Shown here one piece after another: positions 7,230-14,288 of a stretch of DNA of 23,162 nucleotides. The notes below the pieces were generated by a model. The model was not told where the DNA came from and did no database searches. It saw only the letters and a program-made list of their open reading frames with translations. The translations under genes and the position numbers were made by a program. This DNA is from Nitrosopumilales archaeon UBA218. GTDB lineage: Archaea > Thermoproteota > Nitrososphaeria > Nitrososphaerales > Nitrosopumilaceae. The DNA lies in the NCBI GenBank assembly GCA_002499525.1, contig DAMC01000023.1, forward strand, positions 1-23,162. The letters are read 5' to 3'. The first letter of the stretch is position 1; the number at the start of each line of letters is the position of its first letter.

Positions 7230-7532
7230 ATGACTACAAAGAAGCCATCTGGCCACTCTCATGGATTTAGACACAAGTCAAGATCTGCACTAACAAAACA
7301 ACAACCAAGAGGAGTTGCATTTTTGATGAGAGAATACAAAGAAGGTCAACAGGCTCTAGTAATCGTGGATCCAAGACAGCACAAATCATTACCGCACAGA
7401 AGATACCATGGTAAAGTGGGAACAATTACTTCGGTTGGTAGACGTGCTGTAACAATAGATGTGAAATTGGGTAACAAGACGAAAACCTTAATCACTAGAT
7501 TAGACCATATCAAACCATTCGGTGTGAAATAA
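7230..7532 (+). CDS. rpl21e: Large ribosomal subunit protein eL21 (L21e)
   Basis: Archaeal/eukaryotic 50S ribosomal protein of 100 residues, the usual size. It shows the characteristic SHGFRHKSRSALTK start, the SH3-like core with QQALVIVDPRQHKSLPHRRY and HGKVGTITSVGRRAV, and the end segment LDHIKPFGVK. Its stop codon overlaps the rpoF start by one base (taATG), so the two genes should be co-translated. The association of L21e with rpoF and DUF655 is conserved in many archaea. The TATA box at about 7197-7206 gives it a leaderless promoter separate from radA. Confidence 0.95.
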   Translation: MTTKKPSGHSHGFRHKSRSALTKQQPRGVAFLMREYKEGQQALVIVDPRQHKSLPHRRYHGKVGTITSVGRRAVTIDVKLGNKTKTLITRLDHIKPFGVK

Positions 7533-7858
7533 TGGAACAAGTAAAAAAAAGTCAGCCTATATCATTAGCTGAAGTAAAAGAGATTTTGGAAAAAGAGGAT
7601 GCTGATAAAATGGATCAAATTCAGCGATGGACTCATGATTATGTTACCAAGTTCTCCAAAGTTGACGCAAAATCTGCAAAAAAAATCAAACAAGAACTCA
7701 AAAAAGAATGTGGACTAACTGAGGAAGAAGCAGTAGAGATTGTCAATATCATGCCAACGACACTAGCAGAACTAAGAGCATTCACATTCGGATGGAAAAA
7801 ACTCATCCTAGCTGAAACACTAGAAAAAATTCTAAACATCATCAAGGGGAACTCTTAG
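7532..7858 (+). CDS. rpoF: DNA-directed RNA polymerase subunit F (Rpb4-like, RpoF)
   Basis: Stalk subunit of archaeal RNA polymerase, the counterpart of eukaryotic Rpb4. It pairs with subunit E' (Rpb7) and helps promoter melting and processivity. The 108-residue, mostly helical protein has the family layout: an N-terminal segment pairing with RpoE' (SQPISLAEVKEILEK), a long middle helix, and an HRDC-like C-terminal region containing the recognisable EEAVEIVNIMPTTLAELRAF, followed by KLILAETLEKILNII. It starts at the ATG overlapping the L21e stop. DUF655 starts 17 nt after its stop. Confidence 0.92.
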   Translation: MEQVKKSQPISLAEVKEILEKEDADKMDQIQRWTHDYVTKFSKVDAKSAKKIKQELKKECGLTEEEAVEIVNIMPTTLAELRAFTFGWKKLILAETLEKILNIIKGNS

Positions 7859-7875
7859 AGATTCAGTGATAATTC

Positions 7876-8442
7876 TTGGAAAGGAATTTTGCTGTACCAC
7901 GCAAGTATGAAGAATATGCATACGTTCTAGATTATGTAACACGCGGAAGAGCAACAACAGTTAGGGGCAGAGAAGGAATCATCATTACTGCCATTGGCGA
8001 AGATAGATTGACACTACTCGAAGTTTTAGGGATGGAAGGAATGTCTTTTGATATTGGAGAAAAAATCTACATTGGTAAAGAAGGCAGGACAAAAATAATG
8101 TCAGTACTAGGAAAACTTGAACATGCAAATATTTCTGCAGCTGCACAAAGCGAACTAAAAAACGTAATTACAACAATAGTTACAAACAATGAGAAAAGAT
8201 TCGTTGACTACATCAATCACGCTCAACCACTCACTCCTAGAATTCATGCTTTAGAGCTAATTCCGGGAATTGGTAAGACCTACATGAAGACAATACTTGA
8301 AGAGCGAGACAAAACCAAGTTTGCCAGTTTTGCTGACTTGCAAGAAAGAGTAGGACTCAAAGAGCCCATGAGGCACATTATAGACCGAATCATGGATGAA
8401 ATTACTGGCGAAGTTAAAGTGACACTCTTTGTCAAAAAATAG
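7876..8442 (+). CDS. DUF655 family predicted RNA-binding protein
   Basis: Archaeal conserved protein of 188 residues with the DUF655 layout. An N-terminal beta-rich, OB/S1-like part (YEEYAYVLDYVTRGRATT and GEDRLTLLEVLGMEG, about 11-75) is followed by a helical linker and a C-terminal helix-hairpin-helix with IPGIGKTYMKTILEERD at about 129-145. It is presumed to bind RNA or DNA; no precise function is established. The start must be TTG at 7876, because an in-frame stop (taa, 7870-7872) lies two codons before it. The position between rpoF and ksgA is conserved in archaea and suggests a link to ribosome assembly or transcription. Confidence 0.88.
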   Translation: MERNFAVPRKYEEYAYVLDYVTRGRATTVRGREGIIITAIGEDRLTLLEVLGMEGMSFDIGEKIYIGKEGRTKIMSVLGKLEHANISAAAQSELKNVITTIVTNNEKRFVDYINHAQPLTPRIHALELIPGIGKTYMKTILEERDKTKFASFADLQERVGLKEPMRHIIDRIMDEITGEVKVTLFVKK

Positions 8443-9130
8443 ACGTCACAGACTGGGACAACACTTTCTCCAATCAAAAAATATTGCAAAAACAATTGTG
8501 GAGTCAGCCCAGATAACATCCAAAGACACAGTTTTAGAGATAGGCACAGGACCTGGAATACTCACACCATTACTATGTGAAAAAGCAAAATCGGTAATTT
8601 CAATCGAGGCTGATGAAAAACTCTATTCGGACGCCATTCTGAAATTTTCCAAAATACCTAACTTGGAGATAATGTTTGGCGATGGATTCGAGTCAGACTT
8701 AGATTTTGACATATTTGTATCCAATCTGCCGTACTCTCAAAGCAAACGTGCAATTGAATGGCTGGCACAAAAAAAGTTCAAGACTGCTGTGATAATGGTT
8801 CAACAGGAATTTGCGGAAAAGCTAATGGCAAAGAATAGAGAAATTCACGCAATATCTGTAGTGGCTGATTATAGTTTTGATATATCAAAAATTGTCAAGG
8901 TTGGAAAAAACAATTTCTTGCCGCCGCCAAAGGTTGACTCTCTAGTACTACAACTGAGACCAAAAAAACAGATCACAGAAAAACTGATAGACTCGATAGA
9001 AAAATTGTTCTCACAAAGAAGAAAAACTATAACTAATATCGCCAAATCCTTTGGAAAATCCATAAAATCAGATAAAAGAATTGAAGAACTAAGCCCAGAT
9101 GAGATAATCAAAATTGCAAAACAATTCTAA
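8429..9130 (+). CDS. ksgA: rRNA adenine N6,N6-dimethyltransferase KsgA/Dim1
   Basis: Transfers four methyl groups from S-adenosylmethionine to two adjacent adenines near the 3' end of 16S rRNA during late 30S assembly. Visible motifs are GQHFL (10-14), SAM motif I EIGTGPG (37-43), acidic E60 of motif II, GDGF (84-87) and the catalytic NLPY (99-102). The C-terminal part is a helical rRNA-binding domain with FSQRRKTITN. At 233 residues it is slightly short for the family (about 250-270), mainly in the C-terminal domain. It starts with TTG inside the last 14 bases of DUF655 and overlaps the next methyltransferase gene, so expression is probably coupled. Confidence 0.94.
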   Translation: MSKNRRHRLGQHFLQSKNIAKTIVESAQITSKDTVLEIGTGPGILTPLLCEKAKSVISIEADEKLYSDAILKFSKIPNLEIMFGDGFESDLDFDIFVSNLPYSQSKRAIEWLAQKKFKTAVIMVQQEFAEKLMAKNREIHAISVVADYSFDISKIVKVGKNNFLPPPKVDSLVLQLRPKKQITEKLIDSIEKLFSQRRKTITNIAKSFGKSIKSDKRIEELSPDEIIKIAKQF

Positions 9131-9644
9131 TACGTATGAACCCGCAGAGGATACATTTTTTCTTGAAGATTACATAAAAAATCAAAAAGGACAATGTGCT
9201 TTAGAAATTGGAACCGGTTCTGGATATCTGACTAAAATCCTCGAAAAAAACTTTGATTTTGTAGTTGGAACTGACATTGATTTTAGCGCAATATCAAGAC
9301 AAACCGCAAAAATTCAAAACGGAATTTGCTGTACTGGAGCAGATGCATTGACAAAGCAGTTTGACTTTATTGTATGTAATTTACCATATCTGCCCTCGGA
9401 GGAAATCGAGGATAGGACTGTTGATGGTGGAAAGGAAGGACTGGAAATTCCAGTCCAAATAATAAAATCTGCAAAATACAGGCTCAAATCTGGTGGAAAA
9501 ATGTTGTATCTTACTTCCACACTAGCCAATTACAAAAAATTGCTAGAGCAAACCGAGTTGTTGGGATTTGATGTTAAAATATTGGCCAAAAAGAAATTAT
9601 TCTTTGAGGAACTGTTAGTTGTACAAGCGGATTTACTTGTGTAG
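9114..9644 (+). CDS. HemK/Mtq2-type protein-glutamine N5-methyltransferase
   Basis: S-adenosylmethionine methyltransferase of 176 residues. It carries the N-terminal YEPAEDT signature (8-14) typical of archaeal/eukaryotic Mtq2-type enzymes, SAM motif I EIGTGSG (31-37), acidic D54, and the catalytic NLPY (89-92) that holds the glutamine amide. By family, the substrate is the GGQ glutamine of release factor aRF1, and the enzyme works with a Trm112 partner. It starts with TTG within ksgA (17-nt overlap). Its 3' end overlaps the oppositely oriented dehydrogenase gene by 12 bases. It closes the L21e-rpoF-DUF655-ksgA run. Confidence 0.88.
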   Translation: MQNNSNTYEPAEDTFFLEDYIKNQKGQCALEIGTGSGYLTKILEKNFDFVVGTDIDFSAISRQTAKIQNGICCTGADALTKQFDFIVCNLPYLPSEEIEDRTVDGGKEGLEIPVQIIKSAKYRLKSGGKMLYLTSTLANYKKLLEQTELLGFDVKILAKKKLFFEELLVVQADLLV

Positions 9645-10685
9645 TTTGGTTTTAGCAACTTTACATATTTCATCTGTCATCTGCTGAGTGGTTGCAGTCC
9701 CACCAATATCGAATGTCACATATTTGCCCTCATTGATTACTTGCTCTACTGCAGCAAATATTGCATCTCTGATATGGCGCTCACCTAGATATTCTACCAT
9801 CCATGCTCCTGAAAGCACCGCAGCGGTGGGATTTACTTTATTGAGTCCCTTAAATGATGGTGCACTGCCATGTGCTGCTTCGAACATTGCATAATTGTCA
9901 CCCATGTTTGATGAATAAACCAGTCCAATCGAACCAATAATGCCGGATGCCAGCTCCGAAACTATGTCCATAAACAGATTTGTGCTTGCTAATACCGAAC
10001 CGTTGAATTGTGATGGATTTACCACTAACTGTTGCATCATGTTGTCGATGTAAATTTCTGAGGTCTCTAATCCAGGAACCTGACTTGTTGCCTTACAAAC
10101 TTCATCCCAGAAAATCCCATCAGTTGTCTTCAAAATATTGCGTTTTGTAATGGCCACGAATTTCTTCATATTGTAATTTTTTGCCCAATTAATTGCAGAA
10201 TTAATGAATCTTCTACATCCAGGTCTGGTAATTTTTCTGATGGCAATTGCTGCATCTTCAGTTAATTGAACTTCAATTCCTGTGTAGAGTCCCTCTGTTG
10301 CCTCTCTAAAACATACAAAGTCTAGGTCGTGGTTTGGAGTGACTCGCTTGTATGTCTTGATAGGCCTAATGTTGGAATAAAGCTCAAATTTCTGTCGCAA
10401 GGTGACTGCAACACTACGTGGAGCACCAGGTTTTGGAATGGTGGTTGTAGGACCCTTAAAACACGCATTAGTAGTTTCAAGTAATTTCATAGTGTTTTCA
10501 GGAATGTATGTTGGATCTTTTTCTCCATTTTTTTGCCACTGCTCAGAACCTGCATCTGCAAGAATCAACTCCACTTGGGAATTGCACTCTTTGAGTACTC
10601 TGATCATGGAATCTACCACTTCTGGACCAATTCCGTCACCTCTGATTACAGTAGCTTTTTTAGCCAAATCATTTTTGATGGGCAA
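9633..10685 (-). CDS. icd: Isocitrate dehydrogenase-like beta-decarboxylating dehydrogenase
   Basis: Member of the isocitrate/isopropylmalate dehydrogenase family, which oxidises and decarboxylates a 2-hydroxyacid with NAD(P)+ and Mg2+. Of 350 residues, conserved parts are IRGDGIGPE (14-22), RSVAVTLRQKFELYSNIRP (90-108), FREATEGLYTG (126-136, Tyr134), TKRNILKTTDG (180-190, Lys181), IDNMMQQLVVNP (213-224, Asp214) and HGSAPSFKG (272-280). The SVAVTLR and IRP context fits isocitrate rather than isopropylmalate. Two positions differ from the family pattern: Ala93 where isocitrate enzymes usually have Asn, and Glu244 in MDIVSEL where a metal-binding Asp is usual. The start is uncertain: TTG at 10685, or the in-frame TTG at 10667, which fits better with the ttaaataat box near 10693-10701. 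The C-terminus overlaps hemK. Confidence 0.8.
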   Translation of the reverse strand: MPIKNDLAKKATVIRGDGIGPEVVDSMIRVLKECNSQVELILADAGSEQWQKNGEKDPTYIPENTMKLLETTNACFKGPTTTIPKPGAPRSVAVTLRQKFELYSNIRPIKTYKRVTPNHDLDFVCFREATEGLYTGIEVQLTEDAAIAIRKITRPGCRRFINSAINWAKNYNMKKFVAITKRNILKTTDGIFWDEVCKATSQVPGLETSEIYIDNMMQQLVVNPSQFNGSVLASTNLFMDIVSELASGIIGSIGLVYSSNMGDNYAMFEAAHGSAPSFKGLNKVNPTAAVLSGAWMVEYLGERHIRDAIFAAVEQVINEGKYVTFDIGGTATTQQMTDEICKVAKTKLHK

Positions 10686-10753
10686 ATTTTGATTATTTAA
10701 CTTTAGGCCTGAAAGAAAACTACATTAGATGATTTTTCTAAAATCAAACCATA

Positions 10754-11500
10754 ATGATTATCGTCCAATTATCTGATATTCATGTGGGCTCACAGTTCAA
10801 GGAAGAAACATTCGAGCAAGTAATAGAGGAAGTAAATGAGCTCAAACCTGATGCCGTAATCCTTACTGGTGATCTTACTAATGAGGGTCTCACCAAAGAA
10901 TATGAAAAATGTAAATCTTTCATATCTAGACTGGAAACAAAAAAAATCATAGCTCTCCCTGGAAATCATGATTATAGAAACACAGGGTACCTGCTATTCA
11001 AGAAACACTTTCCATTTGAGGCAGTAAATGACTTGGGTGAAGGAGTTGTAGTTGTAACAATTGGAACTGCACGACCCGACCGTGATGAAGGAGAAGTTGG
11101 TTATAGACAAAATCTATGGCTCGAGAGAACTATGAAAAAATATGAAAACAAGATTAAGATTTTGGCCATGCATCATCATTTGGTTGGTATTCCAGATACG
11201 GGCTCTGCCAGAGTGGAGGTAATAGATGCAGGAGATGTTCTAAGAACAATTCTTGCTACAAAAGTAAATCTGGTTTTGTGCGGACACAAACACAGGCCTT
11301 GGATTTGGAATCTGAAAGGCTTATCCATTGTCAATGCTGGAACCGCATCTTCAGAAAGAGTAAGAGGACTGTTTGAGAACACTTACAACATTATCACAAT
11401 CAAAAACAAGAAAATCCATGTCGACCTAAAAATAGTCGGCGGCAACAAAATCCCCCTTGAGAGCATTGTTGAGCATTATACTCGCTCCGGCGAAGAATAA
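10754..11500 (+). CDS. Calcineurin-like metallophosphoesterase
   Basis: Dimetal phosphohydrolase of 248 residues with all family motifs in order: D8-x-H10 (LSDIHVG), GD40 (LTGDLTNEG), GNH72D, the His pair near 140-142 (AMHHHLVG), and GHKH (177-180). It most resembles the Icc/CpdA-type branch (cyclic-nucleotide or phosphodiester hydrolases), but the substrate cannot be read from the sequence. There is no signal peptide or membrane segment, so it should be cytoplasmic. It stands alone between the dehydrogenase (divergent) and tRNA-Ser. The ATG at 10754 is followed directly by the conserved first strand IIVQLSD, fixing the start. Confidence 0.88.
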   Translation: MIIVQLSDIHVGSQFKEETFEQVIEEVNELKPDAVILTGDLTNEGLTKEYEKCKSFISRLETKKIIALPGNHDYRNTGYLLFKKHFPFEAVNDLGEGVVVVTIGTARPDRDEGEVGYRQNLWLERTMKKYENKIKILAMHHHLVGIPDTGSARVEVIDAGDVLRTILATKVNLVLCGHKHRPWIWNLKGLSIVNAGTASSERVRGLFENTYNIITIKNKKIHVDLKIVGGNKIPLESIVEHYTRSGEE

Positions 11501-11540
11501 CGAGTGAATTTATTTACAGATTGATATTTTCAGACCTTGA

Positions 11541-11624
11541 GCGGGGGTCGCCTAGCCTGGTAGGGCGTGGGATTGCTAATCCCATGTCAGCAATGACCCG
11601 TGGGTTCAAATCCCATCCCCCGCG
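11541..11624 (+). tRNA. tRNA-Ser (anticodon GCT)
   Basis: Complete class II tRNA. Acceptor GCGGGGG pairs with CCCCCGC. The D-arm carries GG in its loop. The anticodon stem TGGGA/TCCCA has loop TTGCTAA giving GCT. A long variable arm (GTCA-GCAA-TGAC) is the mark of tRNA-Ser, and the T-arm is GTGGG-TTCAAAT-CCCAT. The discriminator base is G; CCA is not encoded. It reads AGC/AGU codons. There is no intron. A tttattta box at about 11509-11516 is 28 nt upstream, and a T5-6 tract follows at 11625-11631. Confidence 0.97.
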
Positions 11625-11673
11625 CTTTTTGTAATCCTTAAACTTAATAGACGACTAGCAAATTTCTTCTATA

Positions 11674-11835
11674 ATGGGACGACGAAAGACACAGAAGATT
11701 GTCAAGACAGGTCCAAAAAACGTCACTACTGGATTTTGCCCTAAATGTCAAACCGTGGGACGCGTTTTCATCATAGGACAAGTTGGTGCAGAACACGCTA
11801 AATGCGCATCATGCAACCAAGAGTTTGATTTGTAG
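11674..11835 (+). CDS. Elf1-like zinc-ribbon protein (candidate transcription elongation factor)
   Basis: A 53-residue protein beginning MGRRKTQKIVKTGPKN, then a four-cysteine zinc ribbon, C22-x2-C25 (FCPKC) and C44-x2-C47 (KCASC), ending NQEFDL. The MGRRK basic start, the CPxC...CxxC spacing and the acidic end resemble the small elongation factor Elf1/Elof1, which binds RNA polymerase II in eukaryotes and has archaeal relatives. This assignment comes from recalled pattern likeness and needs a profile search; otherwise it is an unknown zinc ribbon. The cttaaacttaatag box at about 11637-11650 lies ~29 nt before the ATG, indicating its own leaderless promoter. Confidence 0.6.
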   Translation: MGRRKTQKIVKTGPKNVTTGFCPKCQTVGRVFIIGQVGAEHAKCASCNQEFDL

Positions 11836-11897
11836 AGCAATCTGAGAAAAAAATTAACCCATAAATTTTTAAGCTCTTTTTCCGACTGTACGGTATA

Positions 11898-12068
11898 ATG
11901 AGTTCTGAAGGCGAGACAATTTATGAGCGTGTAGCAAAACTAGAGGACGAAATAGCATCCCTACGTAACGAAGTCGATGTGCTCAAAAAAGCACTTAGAA
12001 ACAAACTTGCAAGACACGAAATCTCACAAATCAAAAAAGGTCACGACATTACATCTATTATCGACTAG
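11898..12068 (+). CDS. Small coiled-coil protein of unknown function, 56 residues
   Basis: Starts MSSEGETIYERVAKLEDEIA. Residues ~8-38 form a strong heptad pattern of V/L/I/L/V/L/L at core positions, so a dimeric coiled coil is likely, followed by a basic tail (RNKLARHEISQIKKGHD) that could touch nucleic acid. No family was recognised. The promoter is clear: aaatttttaagct at about 11864-11876, with the ATG 28 nt downstream of its centre. The leader region contains tacggtat (11889-11896), the same octamer that abuts the radA start. Its 3' end overlaps the oppositely oriented SirB1-like gene by 11 bases. Confidence 0.7.
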   Translation: MSSEGETIYERVAKLEDEIASLRNEVDVLKKALRNKLARHEISQIKKGHDITSIID

Positions 12069-12879
12069 TCTTCTCACGAGTGGTTCTGATTAATTCTAGA
12101 ATAAAATCAACGTCTGCGGATTCGGGTGCGATCTCTAGGTATCGATTAAGATGTATCATTGCTTGGTCATATTTTTGAAGTCTTTCTAAAATAATTCCCT
12201 TGTCACGGACTTCGTCCGGAGAGTCGGGTTCTACTGCCAAAATCATATTTGCACAACGTAAGGCCTTGTCATATGCATAGGACTGGGCGTAAGAGTTTTT
12301 CAGGTTTCGGATAATTCTCACTAGGATTTTTTCCTCGGGCAATTCATCTAGGAATTCTGGAGAAAACTCGACTTCCTCACCAAAGTTCCTAAACAAAATA
12401 TCCTCTAGATCTTCTATTGATAATAATCGTCCGCCACCAAATGGATCCAGGATGATATCCTCTCCATGCTTTACCACAACGTGACTTGGAAAACCGCATA
12501 TTCGCAGGTCTAATCCGATTTTTTTTGCAACCTCGACATACAATATGGATAATGTGATGGGTATTCCACTTTTTTTAGTTAGGACTTCATTTAGAAAATT
12601 GTTTTTTGGATTGTAATAATCGTCAGTGTCACCGTGAAACTCTAGAGTATCAAAGAGATGTTCGTTTAGCATTGATATTAGATATGTGGGATTTTTGACT
12701 TCAGAGAGTCGTATTTTGAGAGACTTGGCAATCTCGTTTATTTTTTGAATATTGGATTCGATATCAAGTTCCGGATATTCTAGAATTTGTGCAAGCTTTA
12801 GACACTTTTCAACTAGGTTGTATCTGGGGTTTGTTGAGAATAGGACCCATTCTTCAACAAAAGGATCAAACTTTTCCAT
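12058..12879 (-). CDS. SirB1-type transglutaminase-like protein with TPR repeats
   Basis: A 273-residue protein with the SirB1_N/transglutaminase-like layout. NFLNEVLTKKSGIPITLSIL (about 94-113), YVEVAKKIGLDL, GFPSHVVV with H133, and DPFGGG (145-150) are characteristic. The C-terminal part (about 190-265) has two tetratricopeptide-like helical repeats (YDKALRCANMILAVEPDSPD, YDQAMIHLNRYLEIAPESAD). As in other members of this family, no catalytic cysteine of true transglutaminases is apparent in the fold. The function is unknown; bacterial homologues are called SirB1/YchA. It begins at an ATG sharing one base with the stop of the upstream zincin-like gene (TAATG), so the two are translationally coupled. 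Confidence 0.83.
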   Translation of the reverse strand: MEKFDPFVEEWVLFSTNPRYNLVEKCLKLAQILEYPELDIESNIQKINEIAKSLKIRLSEVKNPTYLISMLNEHLFDTLEFHGDTDDYYNPKNNFLNEVLTKKSGIPITLSILYVEVAKKIGLDLRICGFPSHVVVKHGEDIILDPFGGGRLLSIEDLEDILFRNFGEEVEFSPEFLDELPEEKILVRIIRNLKNSYAQSYAYDKALRCANMILAVEPDSPDEVRDKGIILERLQKYDQAMIHLNRYLEIAPESADVDFILELIRTTREKTSR

Positions 12880-14078
12880 TACTTGGTGCTGATTCTTTTT
12901 AGATATAACTGAGGATCTTTGAGTTCTCGAGTGTTTGGGGGATTTTGAATCAGAATCTCAAACGTCTGTTTACCATGAACCGAATAAACTTGATTCGTTA
13001 GGTCTTTTCCCATGTGTTTTCTAACCTGGTATGAGGAGATATCTGTGCCCATGAATGTTGTTAGGTATTGGGCAAAATCTTCATCATCAGCCAAAATCTT
13101 TTGTACGCAAAACTCGGCCATTCCCTCCATTGTAGAAAATGCTGCATGGTGACGCTGAATTGGTCCTAGCCATCTTTGATAGATGTCTAATAGTTGTGGA
13201 ATCATACTTGATATCGTTGGATCAATTTCGACTTTGGTAAATGTCATTACGTCAGGACCTAGGACATTTACAATAAAATTATCTGGATTTAATGTAAAGA
13301 ACAAGTTTGCCCTTTTAGCTATGGGAAATTCTGGAGGTACATCGGGTAACTGCAAATACTCTGCAAGCTTGGAAGCAATAGAATCATCTAGGTTCAAAAT
13401 AATCTTTGCAAGCTCTTCGTTGATTTTGTTCACCTCGACAACTGCGGTTTTATTCTGTTCGTAAAGGTCTGTTTGAATAGAGTGGACTAGTTCTTCCAAT
13501 ATTGTCATTTTTAATGCCCCGACGTAACCAGAATTCACCATGTCAAAACGCAAATTGTATGGCTTGCCTTGTTTGTACAAAATAATCTGCGGATAACTAG
13601 AAAGAACAAAATTATTCACATAGATTGTATTTTCTAAATAATCTCCATACGTTGTGGATATTTTTGAAATGTATGACTTGGCATATGTGGAATATACCAA
13701 AAATTTCGCAGTATCTTCCTTGATGACAGTTGCAATTGACTGTCTGTCCTGTTTTGCCAAGGCTGAAAATAACTTGTCTACAAAATCCCGTGCATCTGTG
13801 GTGGCAAAGACCTTTTTGCCCTTGATCCTTTTCAATTCTTCGAGATTTGGAAATTCTATTTCGATATTACTGGACGGAGAAATTCCGGTAAACTCTGATA
13901 TTTTCTTCACAAGATCCGACTTAACCCTCTGAGTAACTTGTTGGGGACTTTCAAATTTAACATCAAAATCAGAATCTTCTGATATTCGACTAGATAGGGT
14001 GGAGATGTCTTTTTCCTCGTTAATCTCTACTGATATTTGATCCAATAATGCATCTGCGAATTCCTCTAACTCTGTCAA
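12879..14078 (-). CDS. Zincin-like conserved protein with degenerate HExxH motif
   Basis: A 399-residue cytoplasmic protein with no signal peptide. Around residues 195-199 it reads EELVH in a helix (MTILEELVHSIQ), and about 120 residues later has MEGMAEF (317-323). This arrangement is like gluzincin/Met-turn-type putative hydrolases (HExxH, then a distal EGxAE), for instance the DUF2342 family in actinobacteria, but the first histidine is Glu here. Long helical segments lie before and after. The start is TTG at 14078, immediately after an in-frame TGA, and about 29 nt after a tgttaaatt box at 14103-14111. It heads a two-gene operon with the SirB1-like protein. Enzyme activity is uncertain. 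Confidence 0.65.
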   Translation of the reverse strand: MTELEEFADALLDQISVEINEEKDISTLSSRISEDSDFDVKFESPQQVTQRVKSDLVKKISEFTGISPSSNIEIEFPNLEELKRIKGKKVFATTDARDFVDKLFSALAKQDRQSIATVIKEDTAKFLVYSTYAKSYISKISTTYGDYLENTIYVNNFVLSSYPQIILYKQGKPYNLRFDMVNSGYVGALKMTILEELVHSIQTDLYEQNKTAVVEVNKINEELAKIILNLDDSIASKLAEYLQLPDVPPEFPIAKRANLFFTLNPDNFIVNVLGPDVMTFTKVEIDPTISSMIPQLLDIYQRWLGPIQRHHAAFSTMEGMAEFCVQKILADDEDFAQYLTTFMGTDISSYQVRKHMGKDLTNQVYSVHGKQTFEILIQNPPNTRELKDPQLYLKRISTK

Positions 14079-14288
14079 TCAATGTCTCAGCTTTTGGTAG
14101 ACAATTTAACATTAACTGGGTTGGCAAATGTGGATGAAAAATGAACTTGTCCTTAAATTGTAAATCCCAAAAATCTCAAATCAAGTAAAGTCAGCTCATC
14201 TGAAATTCTTTCTCACTGCTGATTTTTTTTCTTGCATTTCAAAAACAGGGACAAGTTTAATTCATTTTGGATTTGTTGGAGATTTGAT

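Noticed and set aside
14132..14204. Possible box C/D small RNA (ggatgaa ... ctga) between the zincin-like gene and the methyltransferase
   Set aside because: The C box is imperfect, the spacing to the CTGA is long, and no internal D'/C' boxes were found.
14232..14288. Longer N-terminus of the zinc-ribbon methyltransferase from TTG 14232
   Set aside because: The added 19 residues are W/F-rich and unlike a protein start, and the TATA-like box at 14254-14264 lies inside them.
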